A DNA stretch of 64,000 bases from Rhabdophis nuchalis (GCA_039707465.1 CM077653.1:5234184-5298183), one strand, 5' to 3'. Positions 50,983 to 61,538 are shown, numbered from the stretch's first letter. Numbers and translations are program-made. Notes: generated by a model not told the origin, from the sequence alone.

Positions 50983-51376
50983 TAGTGGTGGGTTTCAACC
51001 GGTACGGTATGATACAGCCGTACCAGTAGTGGTCGAGAGTAGTGGCCACCATACCTGTACGGTGGCTCATTTGGCCCACCCGCCTGCCCGCGTTCCATAC
51101 CTGTTTTTGAAGGGACCGGGCCAATTGCGCATGCGCACACAGCATGCAGCACTTGCATGACCCCCGATGAGCAGCTGGGTGTCACAGGGACGGTGGAGCA
51201 TGCATGCAGGTGCAGCGCACATCCGGCGCTTGTACAGTGCCCGCCTGACGCTTGCGCAGTGCACATCTGGCGCTTGAGCAGTGCACATCTGGTGCATGCA
51301 CAGCGTACATCTGGCGTGTGCATGACCAGACCACAAGCAGCGTACCGGAAGCGACGGTAAGAGCAATCCACTGTTG
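50983..51376 (+). mobile_element. hAT-like element with internal 30-bp imperfect tandem repeats
   Basis: Starts tagtggtgggtttcaaccgg and ends aatccactgttg. Perfect 8-bp duplication aattgcac (50975-50982, 51377-51384). Inside, cagtgcacatctggcgcttg-type units of about 30 bp repeat four to five times (51225-51325), giving alternating CTC/GCA-rich frames. Confidence 0.8.
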
Positions 51377-51384
51377 AATTGCAC

Positions 51385-51670
51385 CCTCCGGTTTCTCTTC
51401 CCACCCTCTCCTGACCTCTGCTTTACCGCTGCGCATTAGCCCACCCACGAGGTTGTCATTACGATGATGAATCATCGGAGATAAAACCGAAAGGAAATTC
51501 TGAGGGCTTCCAACGGGCAACCTGCTGGGCTGCACAGGAGTCCTCAGCGTTTCCTGATAAGGCAACGGTTAGAAATTCTCTTGCACGTATAAAGATATTT
51601 TTCTTGCTTTCTATCGATCAAAAGCTTTAAAGGGCCAGCAAAACGACGGGGAAACACATCCATGTTAGAC
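51385..51670. other. Unassigned sequence
   Basis: Nothing recognised. Confidence 0.35.
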
Positions 51671-51810
51671 AGTGGTGGGATTCAAATATATTTTTAATAC
51701 CGGTTCTGTGGGCGTGACTTGGTGGGCGTGGCTGTGACTTGGTGGGCGTGGCAGGGGAAGGATACTGAAAAATCCCCATTCCCGCACCAGGAGTAGAATC
51801 TTGAATGAAG
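51671..51810 (+). mobile_element. hAT-like element, left end only
   Basis: cagtggtgggattcaaatat, taataccggttctgtgggcg, then a duplicated gtgacttggtgggcgtggc (20-23 bp direct repeat). The right end is not recognisable. Confidence 0.6.
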
Positions 51811-51996
51811 ATAATGAGGTCCTAAACTTGATCCTACAGTAGTAAAAGCCGCACTGATTTGAGTGACGGCTCTTGCTAATCTCTCGGTCTTTTCTCGTCG
51901 CTTCTGCGTGTGGATCTTCTGAATAGATACCGTTTTTGACACTGGGTTCCCTTACTCTGGTCTTTATCTATTGTGATCTACCATGCTGGTGCAAAG

Positions 51997-52796
51997 GGAC
52001 ACGGTGGCTCAGTGGCTAAGTCTCTGAGCTTGTCGATCAGAAAGGTCAGCAATCCGGCGGTTCGAATCCCTAGCGCTGCATAATGGAGTGAGCTCCCGTG
52101 ACTTGACCCAGCTTCTGCCAACCTAGCAGTTCGAAAGCTGAAAAAATGCAAGTAGAAAAATAGGGACCACTTTTGGTGGGAAGGATAACAGCGTTCCATG
52201 CACCTTCGGGGTTTAGTCATGCCGACCACATGACCACGGAGACGTCTTCAGACAGCGCTGGCTCTTCGGCTTTGAAACGGAGATGAGCACCGCCCCTTAG
52301 AGCCGGGAATGATTAGTACCAGTGGTGGGTTTCAAATTTTTTTAGAACCTACTCTCTAGGTGTGGCCTATTTTGTGGGTGTGGCTTGGCAGTCATGTGAC
52401 AGGGTGGGAGTGGCCAACTTGTAAAATGTGGTGAAACTCATTTAACAACGCTCTTGCTTAGCAACCGAAATTTTGGGCTCAATAAATTCCTTCCTTCCTT
52501 CCTTCCTTCCTTCCTTCCTTCCTTCCTTCCTTCCTTCCTTCCTTCCTTCCTCCCTTCCCTTCCCTTCCCTTCCCTTCCTTTCCTTTCCTTTCCTTTCCTT
52601 TCTTACTTTCTGCTTTCCTTTCCTTTCCTTCCCATTTGGTTACCGGCAGCGGCAGGCCAGACTTACTTCTGGCTCCGCCGGTGGAACCCCCTCTCACCGG
52701 CTCTCTAAATTTCACCATCCGGCTCTTGCGAGTAGGTGCGAGCCTGCAGAAACGCACCACTGATTAGTACATATGTGCGAGGGGAACCTTTACCTT
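51997..52796 (+). mobile_element. Sauria-type SINE, interrupted by family H
   Basis: Head ggctcagtggctaagtctct, B box ggcggttcgaatccc, body as in 31290, interrupted at 52320, resuming 52771 with catatgtgcgaggggaacct, ttaccttatg. Target duplication atgctggtgcaaag/atgctggcgcaggg (51983-51996, 52797-52810). Confidence 0.92.
52320..52762 (+). mobile_element. hAT-like family H, copy 5 (443 bp), nested in a SINE
   Basis: Perfect 8-bp duplication attagtac (52312-52319, 52763-52770) lying in SINE sequence (compare gactagcacat at 31607-31617). TTCC-type internal run (about 52487-52635). Confidence 0.95.
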
Positions 52797-52810
52797 ATGC
52801 TGGCGCAGGG

Positions 52811-53346
52811 TAGCTTAGTTCATAGATACGTTTTCAACTTTTAAACTTCCAAAGTCTCCCAGCCAGCCAGCTGCCACTTATATCTCTGTCTGTCTGCCTC
52901 CCTCATTCTCTTCTCTCTCCAAAGCCTCTTTTGCAGTCTCTGGACACAAACCTTTATTAGATACCGAGCGGAGTCTGGCTCCTGCCTTTATTACTTTTCC
53001 TTTATTTAGCACTATCAGGAAATGAAAAAAAAGAACCTTTTCAACCCGGTTTAGCCGTAGTTCAGAATTAAAAATTCATCAATCCTCACGGCTACAGACT
53101 GTCCAGATTCTCAGAGGAACAAAATGGACATCCTGCTATTTATCCCACCGTTCCTTTCAGAAATGACTCTCGTCTTTTTCACCCCGGGGGTGTCATTAAT
53201 TAAACTGCTCATTACCCACCCAAAAGTATAGCAGGAATGGAAGGAAACAGATTGGCACAAAGCATGGCAGCATAGAGAGGGGCTTTTCTGAGTTCGCCTT
53301 AAACTTCAGATGTTCCTATTTATGTATTTCTTCCATTTATCTAGCT
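52811..53346. other. Unassigned, partly repeat-free
   Basis: 53100-53300 has no repeats (gtcattaattaaactgctca). No exon evidence. Confidence 0.35.
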
Positions 53347-53572
53347 CAGGGGTAGTCAACCTTATTATACCTACCGCCCACTTTGGTATCTCTGTTAGTA
53401 GTAAAATTTTCTCACCGCCCACCGGTTCCACAGTAATGGGGATTTATAAAGTAGGGACGTCAATTCAATTAAAAAAAGGAAAGTGCTTCAGTATCGGACA
53501 AAACCCCCACCGCCCACCATGAAAGCTGGAACGGCCACTAGTGGGCGGTAGGGACCAGGTTGACTACCACTG
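53347..53572 (+). mobile_element. hAT-like non-autonomous element (CAGGGGTAGTCAACCT ends)
   Basis: Left caggggtagtcaaccttatt, right gaccaggttgactaccactg, with internal taccgcccactttgg/ccactagtgggcggtag complementary arms. Flanks atctagct/atatatag do not match well, so it is old. 226 bp, non-coding. Confidence 0.75.
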
Positions 53573-53679
53573 ATATATAGGTTGACCATCGCACATATGC
53601 AACCCTAGGAGGCTCACAAAGATATCAGCAAATAATTGGGAAAGTTGGCCGGGGGGGGGGGGCGGGGGAGGAAACATCA
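53573..53679. other. Unassigned, with poly-G
   Basis: A G-run interrupted by c (53652-53670); otherwise nothing. Confidence 0.3.
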
Positions 53680-53777
53680 CACCTAGAGTACTAAATCCAG
53701 TTTTGGTCACCACACTATAAAAAAAGATGTTGAGACTCTAGAAAAAGTGCAGAGAAGAGCAACCAGGAGGATTAAGA
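53680..53777 (+). mobile_element. CR1 internal fragment
   Basis: acacctagagtactaaatcc, gttttggtcaccacactata, gagaagagcaaccaggagga; ends at the GA array in the same ORF2 segment as 43232-43286. Confidence 0.88.
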
Positions 53778-54004
53778 GAGAAAGAATGAAAGAGAGAGAG
53801 AAAGAGAGTAAAAGAGAGAAACAGAGAGAGAGGAAGAGAGTAAAAAAGAGGGAGGAAGGGAGAGAGGGAGAGAGGGAGAGAGAGGGAGAGGGAGAGAGAG
53901 AGGGAGAGAGAGAGAGGGAGAGAGAGAGGGAGAGAGGGAGAGAGGAAGAGAGATAAAGAGCGCGAGGAAGGGAGAGAGAGAGAGAGGGAGAGAGGGAGAG
54001 AGAG
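53778..54004. repeat. (GA)n array
   Basis: Imperfect GA/GGGA run replacing the rest of the CR1. Confidence 0.95.
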
Positions 54005-54117
54005 ATTGGTCCAAGGTCACCTAGCTGCCTTTGTGTCCAAAGTAGGAAGAGAACTAGCACTCAACATCTCCTGGTGATTGGCCAGAAGTCACCCACACAG
54101 CTTTCCGGAGTGCTGGG

Positions 54118-54301
54118 AGAAGTAACGGAGTGAGCTCCCGTGACTTGTCCCAGCTTCTGCCAACCTAGCAGTTCAAACACACGTTAAAAATTCAAGTAGA
54201 AATATAGGAGCCACCTTTCGTGGGAAGGGAAAAGCGTTCTGTTCACCTTTGGCGTTGAGTCATGCCAGCCACATGACCACAGAGACGTCTTCGGACAGTG
54301 C
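54118..54301 (+). mobile_element. Sauria SINE body fragment
   Basis: taacggagtgagctcccgtg, cccagcttctgccaacctag, catgaccacagagacgtctt. Head missing, tail cut. Confidence 0.8.
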
Positions 54302-54345
54302 TCACGCATATTTTGAGTGACAGGAAGCTGCAGCAGAGGGATGAA

Positions 54346-54389
54346 AGAGCCACACGCGGCTCCAGGGCCGCAGGTTGCTGACCCCTGGC
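54346..54389. mobile_element. hAT-Charlie-like right end
   Basis: gagccacacgcggctccagg, gccgcaggttgctgacccct; only the terminal 44 bp. Confidence 0.55.
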
Positions 54390-54765
54390 CAAGTCTGTAG
54401 TAAGATAACTTAGCTTTCGTCCACATCCGGCCCAGTTCTTTTCTCATCGCTAACCGTTTGTTTGTTTGTTTGAGCACCCAGGATCCCTAATTTCAACCCT
54501 GAGCTACAAAATATTCTTCTTTATTGGGCCAGAATTTCCATAGCTAAGAAAGGCTGTTCAATAAAAGTTGCCAAACATTCTGTGGCCTCTATTGCTCATT
54601 TCTCAGGAAAAATAGCATTTATTTTTGGCTAGTACCTTAAACAACCGCAAGATGGCATCTTCCTATTTCAGCAAGAGCTCACCTGTTATTGTACAGCTGG
54701 AGAGATTTTGATCTTCCACTACATAATCTGGTTTTTTGAATTAATTCGGTCCACCTTTGTTTTAA
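54390..54765. other. Unassigned sequence
   Basis: (TTTG)n of four to five units near 54460. Otherwise repeat-free; no exon recognised. Confidence 0.35.
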
Positions 54766-54816
54766 AAGGGACACGGTGGCTCAATGGCTCAGACACCGAG
54801 CTTGTCAATCAGAAAT
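54766..54816 (+). mobile_element. Sauria SINE head only
   Basis: gggacacggtggctcaatgg, ccgagcttgtcaatcagaaa; A-box half of the SINE. Confidence 0.7.
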
Positions 54817-54958
54817 AGGATGTCTTTATAACAGGAGTACGGTTTGTGGCTATTTTCATCTTAATGATGGCAAAAAATGAGACACAATTTTACTATCTTG
54901 CCTTATTTCTTTGAGTTTTAATAAGCACTGATTGGTGTCAACTTTAATGGGTGCCCGG

Positions 54959-55136
54959 CAGTGGTGGGTTTCTGCAGGCTCGCACCTACTCGTAAAAGCC
55001 GGTTGGTGAAATTTAGAGAACCGGTGAGAGGGGGTTCCACCGGCGTACCTGGAAGTAAATCTGGCCCGCCGCTGCCAGTGACCCAACGGGAAGGAAAGGA
55101 AAGGAAGAAAGGAAAGGAAAGGAAAGGAAGGAAGGA

Positions 55137-55180
<44 letters not shown>

Positions 55181-55356
55181 ATTTATCATCACAATTGAGT
55201 TCAAAATTTTGGTTGCTAAGTCAGAGCGTTGTTAAATGAGTTTCACCACATTTTACAAGTTGGCCACTCCCACCCTGTCACATGACTGCCAAGCCACGCC
55301 CACAAAATAGGCCACACCTACAGAGTAGGTTCTAAAAAATTTGAAACCTACCACTG
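54959..55356 (-). mobile_element. hAT-like family H, copy 6 (398 bp)
   Basis: Reverse orientation; 8-bp duplication gtgcccgg/gtgcccag (54951-54958, 55357-55364; one mismatch). AAAG run about 55136-55180. Retains gttggccactcccaccctgt, which is missing from copy 4. Confidence 0.93.
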
Positions 55357-55364
55357 GTGCCCAG

Positions 55365-55746
55365 CCACCATGTTCCTTGATGCCCTGCTTCATTTTACCT
55401 TGCCCCCCCCCCCCCACTTTATATATGCCAGGACTGCAAGGCTGTGTAGTAACTTGTAACCCGCCTGACCAATGTTGGATTGCTTTCCAGAGGTTACCGC
55501 CGCCTCGGGATGGGCACGGAAACTTTTCCAAGGTGACTTTAAATCTGAAAAGGAACATGATTTGATAAGACTTCTAATTACTCCTTACTAGAAATAGAAC
55601 GTCAGGAAAGAACGTATGTCCTCAATAGGAACCATTCTTCTTGGCACAGTAATTTTCTAACTGAGGAAAGAGAGCTTTGTCGCTTTTAATCTCCCAAGAA
55701 TTCTTCCTTCCATTGAAGGGATAAGGTGATCACTGAGTCAAAGAGG
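55365..55746. other. Unassigned, with poly-C run
   Basis: Poly-C at about 55403-55415. No exon recognised. Confidence 0.35.
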
Positions 55747-56222
55747 AATAGAATGGAACAGAACAGAACAGAACAGAACAGAATAGAATAGAATAGAGTG
55801 GAATATTGGAATGAAGGATAGGGTAGGGTAGGATATAAGATTGGATTTGAGTGGAATGAGTGGAATGGAATGGAATGGAAAAGAAAATGGAAAAGAATGG
55901 AATTGAGTGGAGTAGAGTGGAGTGAAATGAAATAAAATAGAATAGAATGGAATAGAATGGAATGGAGAATAGAATGGAATGGAGAATAGAATGGAATGGA
56001 GTGGATTGAAATGAAATAAAATAGAATAGAATGGAATAGAATGGAATGGAGAATAAAATGGAATGGAGTGGAGTGAAATAAAATAAAATAGAGTAGAATG
56101 GAATAGAATGGAATGGAGAATAGAATAGAATGGAGAATAAAATGGAATGGAGTGGAGTGAAATGAAATAAAATAGAGTAGAATGGAATAGAATGGAATGG
56201 AAAATAGAATAGAATAGAATAG
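55747..56222. repeat. GGAAT/AGAAT pentamer array beside an antisense CR1 tail
   Basis: Pentamers gaaca, aataG, ggaat, with a higher-order unit (gaatggaatggag, then aatagaatggaatggag or aaataaaatag) repeating at about 60-110 bp. Same orientation and CR1 relation as 16021-16842. Confidence 0.95.
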
Positions 56223-56223
56223 A

Positions 56224-56345
56224 CTAACAGAGTTGGAAGAGAACTTGGAGGTCTTCTAGTCCAGCTCCCTGCTCAAGCAGGAGAACCTATACAATCTCAG
56301 ACAAGTGACTGTCCAGTCTCTTAAAAACTTCTATAGATGGAGCGC
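56224..56345 (-). mobile_element. CR1 3' tail, antisense
   Basis: cagagttggaagagaacttg, gaggtcttctagtccagctc, gcaggagaacctatacaat. Confidence 0.9.
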
Positions 56346-56466
56346 CCACTCTATCTGATCTAACCTCATATTTGGAGGGGGGCGGGGAGAATACCTGGAT
56401 CCAAATAAGAATAGATTGAAGGAGGTTGGAAAACACTCCTTTTCCATCAGTTCTACAAAAGGTGCA

Positions 56467-56597
56467 ATCCAACACTGGACGTTTTTAAGAAGAGACTGGA
56501 CAGCCATTTGTCTGAGATACGATAGGTTTCCTGCCTGAGCAGGGGGTTGGACTAGAAGACCTCCAAGGTCCCTTCCAACTCTGTTATTCTGTGATAG
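56467..56597 (+). mobile_element. CR1 3' tail, sense
   Basis: ccaacactggacgtttttaa, gcagggggttggactagaag, tctgttattctgtgataggt. Forms an inverted pair with 56224-56345. Confidence 0.9.
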
Positions 56598-57261
56598 GTT
56601 TATATAAATGCCTAGGTGTCATTTTTGCTAGATTAGTATGGACGTTTTAAGTACGTAGCCAAACCAAAAAGCTACGGTAGGGAAAAGCAGTTGGATAATT
56701 ATGTATCTAAAAGTTATTTATTGAATAGATGTCACTGTGCAGAAGGGATTATGTGTAGGAGGCAGAACATAAACTCATTTCAAGAATTCATTTTCCATTG
56801 CACCAACTTCTCATATGTTTGCTAGGTAATGAATCAACTGAATATTTTTTTAAAAAAATGTTTCTGAAAACTAGGAACAATAACTAATTGCTTCATGGAG
56901 AGGACATTCTTTTTTCTGCCTTTTTGGGGATGCCGACAACTGCTGAGAAGAAGGAGCATCCATTAGGATAATTAAGCCCTTCAGGAAAAAAAAAACCCAG
57001 CTATTACATCTCCTTTCTTTTTGCTATTTTCCCCTGTTTTTTGTGTGGGGGGAGGATATTGCAGTATAAAAGGGTATTGAAGAAGGATCCGTTGATAAAT
57101 GATAGCGTGAGAAAAGTGACAGCCACAGCGCTAACTAATTCTTGTTTGTAAAAAGTTGTATTGGTTTTAACAATTTATATTAGGAAAGGGGTAAGTAAGG
57201 TAGTTGATAATATTTGGAGCATCCACAACGGGTTTGATGACCACCTCTGAGTCTTCATATT
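56598..57261. other. Unassigned sequence
   Basis: AT-rich; no repeat or gene recognised. Confidence 0.35.
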
Positions 57262-57704
57262 CATTTCATTTCATTTCATTTTACATTTTATTACATTTAT
57301 ATCCCGCCCTTCTCCGCAGAGGACCCAGGGCGGCGCACAGGAGATTTAAAAAACATACAAAATAGAAAATAGATAAATAATTTAAAATATATATTAAATG
57401 ATCCCGATCCTATGCTAAAAACCAATTGTTAAAAACCCAATTTAAAACTTTTCTAAAAGTCCCCATGGGAGGTTAGGCTAGGCCGGCTTGATGGAAAAAG
57501 TATGTCTTTAGACATTTGCGGAAGAGGCGGAGGTTGGTGATGGTCCGGAGTTCAGGGGGTAGGTCGTTCCAAAGGGCGGGGCCCGCCACAGAGAAGGCTC
57601 TTCCCCTGGGTGTCGCCAGTCGGCATTGTCCGGCCGACGGCACCCTGAGAAGGCCCTCTCTGTGGGAGCGGATCGGTCTAAGGGATGTATGGGGCAGGGG
57701 TACA
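57262..57704 (-). mobile_element. CR1/L2-group LINE 3' fragment, antisense
   Basis: Starts with the target-side (TTTCA)n, reverse tail tatcccgcccttctccgcag, ggacccagggcggcgcacag, coding LRPIRSHREGLLRVPSAGQC, RLATPRGRAFSVAGPALWND, CLKTYFFHQAGLA. The end is cut at the first coding block. Confidence 0.92.
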
Positions 57705-57829
57705 TACATTTTAAAATCATAAATTTTCATATTATTTTATACATTCAATTACTTTGTTATTGACATCCGTACAGGAATTACCATCATAAAGAAATATAAC
57801 AAATTATTTTTGCGATCTGAGCCTCTTTG

Positions 57830-58271
57830 CTATAGTCTCTTCCTCCCCCCCCCACCAGCAGGCGGACCCGTGGCCCCTCCCGTTCCCATCTCATCGTCAT
57901 CCAGGATTGAGGAGTGTTTTTTAAGAAAATTGTGCGCCTCTTCAACTGTTTTGATTCTAACTCTTCCTCCCTCCCAGAATACCAGCATCCCTTCAGGCAT
58001 CAACCACTTGAACCACACACCCTTTTAAAATAATTTTTTAGTTAAGAAGGAATAATTCCTTCTTATATCTCTTATTTTCTTTGGGATCTGCTTCAATATG
58101 GCCACCTCGTTTTGCTGATACATCAAAGGGCCCCCTCTTTGCGCTCTCAGTATCTCTTCTCTCGTTGACCTTCTTATAAATTTAATATGTATCTCTCTGG
58201 GAGCGCTAACTAATTCTTGGCATCGCCTTGTAAATGCATCAGGCCCTGTCCCTCTGTGAAAATTGGTTATG
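57830..58271 (-). pseudogene. L1 ORF1-like remnant, antisense
   Basis: Minus strand reads CQELVSAPREIHIKFIRRST, REEILRAQRGGPLMYQQNEV, AILKQIPKKIRDIRRNYSFL, TKKLF-stop-KGVWFKWLMPEG, MLVFWEGGRVRIKTVEEAHN, FLKKHSSILDDDE. The PRxIxIKFxRRSTREEIL block and the PEGxxVxWxGxRxRIxT-type end fit the RNA-binding and C-terminal domains of L1 ORF1 (an RNA chaperone). One in-frame stop, at about 58025. A MITE at 58280 truncates the upstream part. The identification comes from motif memory only. Confidence 0.6.
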
Positions 58272-58279
58272 CTTTAAGG

Positions 58280-58404
58280 CAGGGGTTCCCAAACTTGGCA
58301 ACTTTAAGACTTGTGGGCTTCAACTCCCAGAATTCTATGCTGGCTGGAGAATTCTGAGAGTTGAAGCCCACAAGTCTTAAAGTTGCCAAGTTTGGGAACC
58401 CCTG
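58280..58404. mobile_element. Palindromic hAT-like MITE (CAGGGGTTCCCAAAC ends)
   Basis: Left caggggttcccaaacttggc, right ccaagtttgggaacccctg, with an almost full-length hairpin. 8-bp duplication ctttaagg/acttaagg (58272-58279, 58405-58412; one mismatch). Cuts the L1 remnant. Confidence 0.9.
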
Positions 58405-58412
58405 ACTTAAGG

Positions 58413-58649
58413 CAATACAGACAATACTTGAAGAAAAAAAGAAGAATATTTGTAATTCGGGGTTGAAATAAGGGGTCCTTCGTGCTCTCTGAGGTTGGGT
58501 TGTGTTTTTTTTGCAGGGGTTTCATTATTCAAATTAGGTAATTATTATTAATTTTGTTTATTTTAATTTTAAATTTAACTGTAAATTGTTAATTTATTGT
58601 TATTGGATTCTCTATTTAATCTTATATTTAAAACTTTTTTTTTCTGCTT
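58413..58649. other. AT-rich unassigned sequence
   Basis: Contains gaaatgaaa-like and poly-T runs; nothing recognised. Confidence 0.3.
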
Positions 58650-58850
58650 GGCCGGCCTAGGTTAGTCTCTACCCAGGGATTAGGGATTGTTAATTTTAAA
58701 TGGGAATTTTAGTGCAGGGATAGTTAAATTTAATTTGTTTTTAGTGTATTTATGTATATATTTTATGCTGTTTTAATTTCTCCCTGTGCACCGCTCCGAG
58801 TCCCCTAGGGGAGAGGACGCGGTTATACAAATAAATATTCGTATATTCGT
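58650..58850 (+). mobile_element. CR1/L2-group LINE 3' UTR only
   Basis: ggccggcctaggttagtctc, ccctgtgcaccgctccgagt, ccctaggggagaggacgcgg, aaataaatattcg. About 200 bp, extremely 5'-truncated. Confidence 0.75.
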
Positions 58851-58935
58851 AAATTCGTTTTGTATTATGTATTTTTATGTTGTACGCCGCCCTGAGTCCT
58901 TCGGGAAAAGAGCAGCATTTAAGTCCAATAAACAG
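58851..58935 (+). mobile_element. CR1/L2-group LINE tail scrap
   Basis: gttgtacgccgccctgagtc, cttcgggaaaagagcagc, tttaagtccaataaac. A second tail in direct succession. Confidence 0.6.
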
Positions 58936-59563
58936 TAAACAGTGAACAGTAAACAGGTAGAATAGACTGGCTCAGGCCTTAATGGCCCGTTGACAAAGGT
59001 GTGGGCTATTAAGAGCAAGTCTGTTTCCTGCCTAAAAACATGTTTCTCTGGCTCAGGCCTTAATGGCCCATTGACAAAGGTGGGGGTGGCTGAGTTTTGG
59101 CCTCCCTTTTAGGGGGAAATCTGCCCCTTTAATATTTCCTATAATAGCTCATTTTCCTAAGGGAGAGGTGGATGTTAACGTCCCACGCCCCCAAAGCTTT
59201 TGTGAAGTCCTGGTTCGTGTCTCCCCCCCACACACCCTGAGTGACAGCTAACTCTAGTGTGTGTGGTGCTAATTTCACGGAACCAGATAATTACCATCTC
59301 AATTTCTTCCTACACAAAATCCCTTCCCTTCTCCTTCTCTGACAGTAAGAACCAGTTTCCATGGAGCTGCGATACCCATACCTTAAGAAATCTCTCCCCG
59401 CCTTGTCTGCCATTCCCCCACCCCCCCATGGAATGTATGTGGTATCTATGGAAACCTCTACCAGGGGACAAATTGCAATATCTTGAGAAAGTGGGCCTTG
59501 CTTTGAGGGTTCAGGTGGCTACATCTGGGGTGCTTCCTCCCGTAGATAGGATTATGCCCAGGA
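58936..59563. other. Unassigned, with an 80-bp tandem duplication
   Basis: The word tggctcaggccttaatggcc occurs at 58970 and 59050, 80 bp apart, followed each time by ttgacaaaggtg. The rest is unassigned. Confidence 0.45.
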
Positions 59564-60140
59564 CAGAGGTGGGTTGCTCTCAGTTTGGCCCAGATCGAGC
59601 AAACCAGTAGTAGTGGCTGCAGGAGGCTCTGTTGGGGATATCTCCTTTAGGGGACAGAGAGTTGTGCAACGGAATTTGCAGCAAGACACTGATAGTAAAA
59701 ACAAGTAGACTTTACTTGTGGTGGAAAAAGAAACTACTTCTTCACAAACAGTGATAGTAAGTCTTGAATCAAATATACAGTCTTTAACTCAAACAGTTAG
59801 CTTACAGTTGCTTCAATCCACAAACCTCCTTGTTCTGCTGATCTACCTGACATTCAGAGTCTCCATTAAAAAATCAGCAAACTAACAGTGCTTCTGGCTT
59901 CCTCTTATGACTGAGTTAGGAAGCAGCAGCCAATTACATTCCACTATAGCACTTAAAGTAACAGATACCAATTGTAATCATGGTTTATATATATATATTG
60001 CCAACCCAACACTAGGATTATAGTCCTAACAGGCTCCGCCCACCCACCTGGATGCTTCTGCGCATATGCAGAAGTATCGTGTGCGAGCAGGTGAGAGCAC
60101 GCAAGTGAACCGGTAGTAGAATATTTGGAAACCCACCACT
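59564..60140. mobile_element. hAT-like element split by a solo LTR
   Basis: Left end cagaggtgggttgctctcag, right gtagaatatttggaaaccca then ccactt. Interior gaccagtag-type words (accagtagtagtggc, ctccgcccacccacc). The LTR at 59630-60031 separates the halves. No flanking duplication recognised for the outer element. Confidence 0.55.
59630..60031 (+). mobile_element. Solo LTR, family A copy 1 (402 bp)
   Basis: TG...CA ends (tgttggggatatct, attatagtcctaaca) and a perfect 5-bp target duplication ggctc (59625-59629, 60032-60036). Interior agtaaaaacaagtagacttt, cttacagttgcttcaatcc, gcagcagccaattacattcc. No internal coding region, so it is a solo LTR left after LTR-LTR recombination. The 5-bp duplication fits several LTR classes; class not assigned. 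Confidence 0.88.
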
Positions 60141-60235
60141 TGGAAATTATTTAGGAGTTTGAATAGGGTTACTAAGGAGGCTGCAGGGGAGTTGACATAG
60201 TTTTATAGTTTTATATGCTCAAAAAGTATTATATG

Positions 60236-60422
60236 ACAAATAGCTGTGCAGTCCCTTCTTAAAAGCATCTAGTGATGGAGCACCCACAACCTCTGAAGCC
60301 ACTAGTTGATTGTTCTCACAGTCAGGACTTTTCTTCTCAGTTGTAGGTTGGTTCTCTCCTTAGTTAGTGACATCAATTCTTTCTTGTCTTGCCTTCTGTT
60401 GCTTTGGAAAATTGGTTGACTC
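60236..60422 (-). mobile_element. CR1 LINE, antisense, split by a solo LTR
   Basis: Reverse C-terminus: gtcccttcttaaaagcatct, ggagcacccacaacctctga, agttgattgttctcacagtc, cagtcaggacttttcttctc. Continues 61539-61622 (gactccccctcttctttgtg, ggcagtcccacaaatgttgg). Confidence 0.88.
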
Positions 60423-61538
60423 TGTTGAGGCTATCTCTGTTAGGAGAATGAGAGATGTGCAATGGAATCACAGCAAGAGATATGTTGCTAGATATTCACA
60501 CTATTACATCTCGACTGGACTACTGCAATGCTCTCTACATGGGGATTCCCTTGAGGTGCACTCGAAAGCTACAGTTAGTGCAGAATGCAGCCGCGCGGGT
60601 GATTACGGGAGCCCCTAGATGCTCCCACATAACACCGATCCTGCGCGAGCTACACTGGCTTCCTGTGGTCTTTCGGGTGCGCTTCAAGGTCTTGACACCA
60701 TCTTCAAAGCGCTCCATGGCTCGGGACCTAGTTATATGCGAGACCGTCTTCTGCCCCATACATCCCTTAGACCGATAAGCTCCCACAGAGAGGGCCTTCT
60801 TCGGGTGCCATCGGCCGGACAATGCCGGCTGGCGACACCCAGGGGAAGGGCCTTCTCTGTGGCAGGCCCTACCCTGTGGAATGACCTACCCCCTGAACTC
60901 CGCACCATCACCGACCTCCGCCTCTTCCGCCAGTGTTTAAAAACACACTTATTTCATCAAGCTGGCCTAACATAGCCTCCGCTGTGACTAATCTTAGATA
61001 GTTTTTAAATGGGGGATTTTAATTGGTTTTAACGCAGGTTTTGCTAATTAATAGTTTTTTAAATTTATATGTTTTGTATTATTTTTGTACGTTGTTTTAA
61101 ATTCCTGTGCGCCGCCCTGGGTCCTTTTGGAGAAGGGTGGGATATAAATTGAATAAAATAAAAATAAATAAATAAATATTAGTCACAGACACCGATGGTA
61201 AAAACAAGCAGACTTTTGCTTGCGGTGGAAAATAAAGTAAACTACTTCTTCACAAACAAGTGATAGTTAGTCTTGAATCAAAATACAGTCTATAACTCAA
61301 ACAGTTGGTTTACAGCTGCTTAATCCACGATTCCTCTTGCTCTGCTGACCTAACCATGACATTCAGAGTCTCCATTCAAATGATCAGCATCTAACAGTGC
61401 TTCTGGCTCCCTCTTATGGCTGATTGAGGAAGCAGCAGCCAATTACATTTCACTGTAGCATTTAAAGTTACAGACACCACTTCCAATCATGGCTTATATA
61501 TATATTGCCAACCCAACACTAGGATTATATTCCTAACA
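60423..61538 (+). mobile_element. Solo LTR, family A copy 2, interrupted by a LINE
   Basis: TG...CA ends (tgttgaggctatctc, attatattcctaaca), perfect 5-bp duplication gactc (60418-60422, 61539-61543) inside CR1 sequence. The 3' part (61186-61538) parallels copy 1 (accgatggtaaaaacaagca, tggtttacagctgctta). A LINE occupies about 60485-61185. Confidence 0.88.
60485..61185 (+). mobile_element. CR1/L2-group LINE 3' fragment nested in an LTR
   Basis: TITSRLDYCNALYMGIPLRC, NAAARVITGAPRCSHITPIL, then frameshift, LLRVPSAGQCRLATPRGRAF, LKTHLFHQAGLT, UTR ctgtgcgccgccctgggtcc, gagaagggtgggatataaat and AAATAAA tail. Third insertion layer: CR1, then LTR, then LINE. Confidence 0.9.

Noticed and set aside
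54005..54117. ccaaggtcacctagctgcct-type sequence as a coding exon
   Set aside because: Looks like a scrap of a dispersed repeat, but I cannot assign a family, so not annotated.
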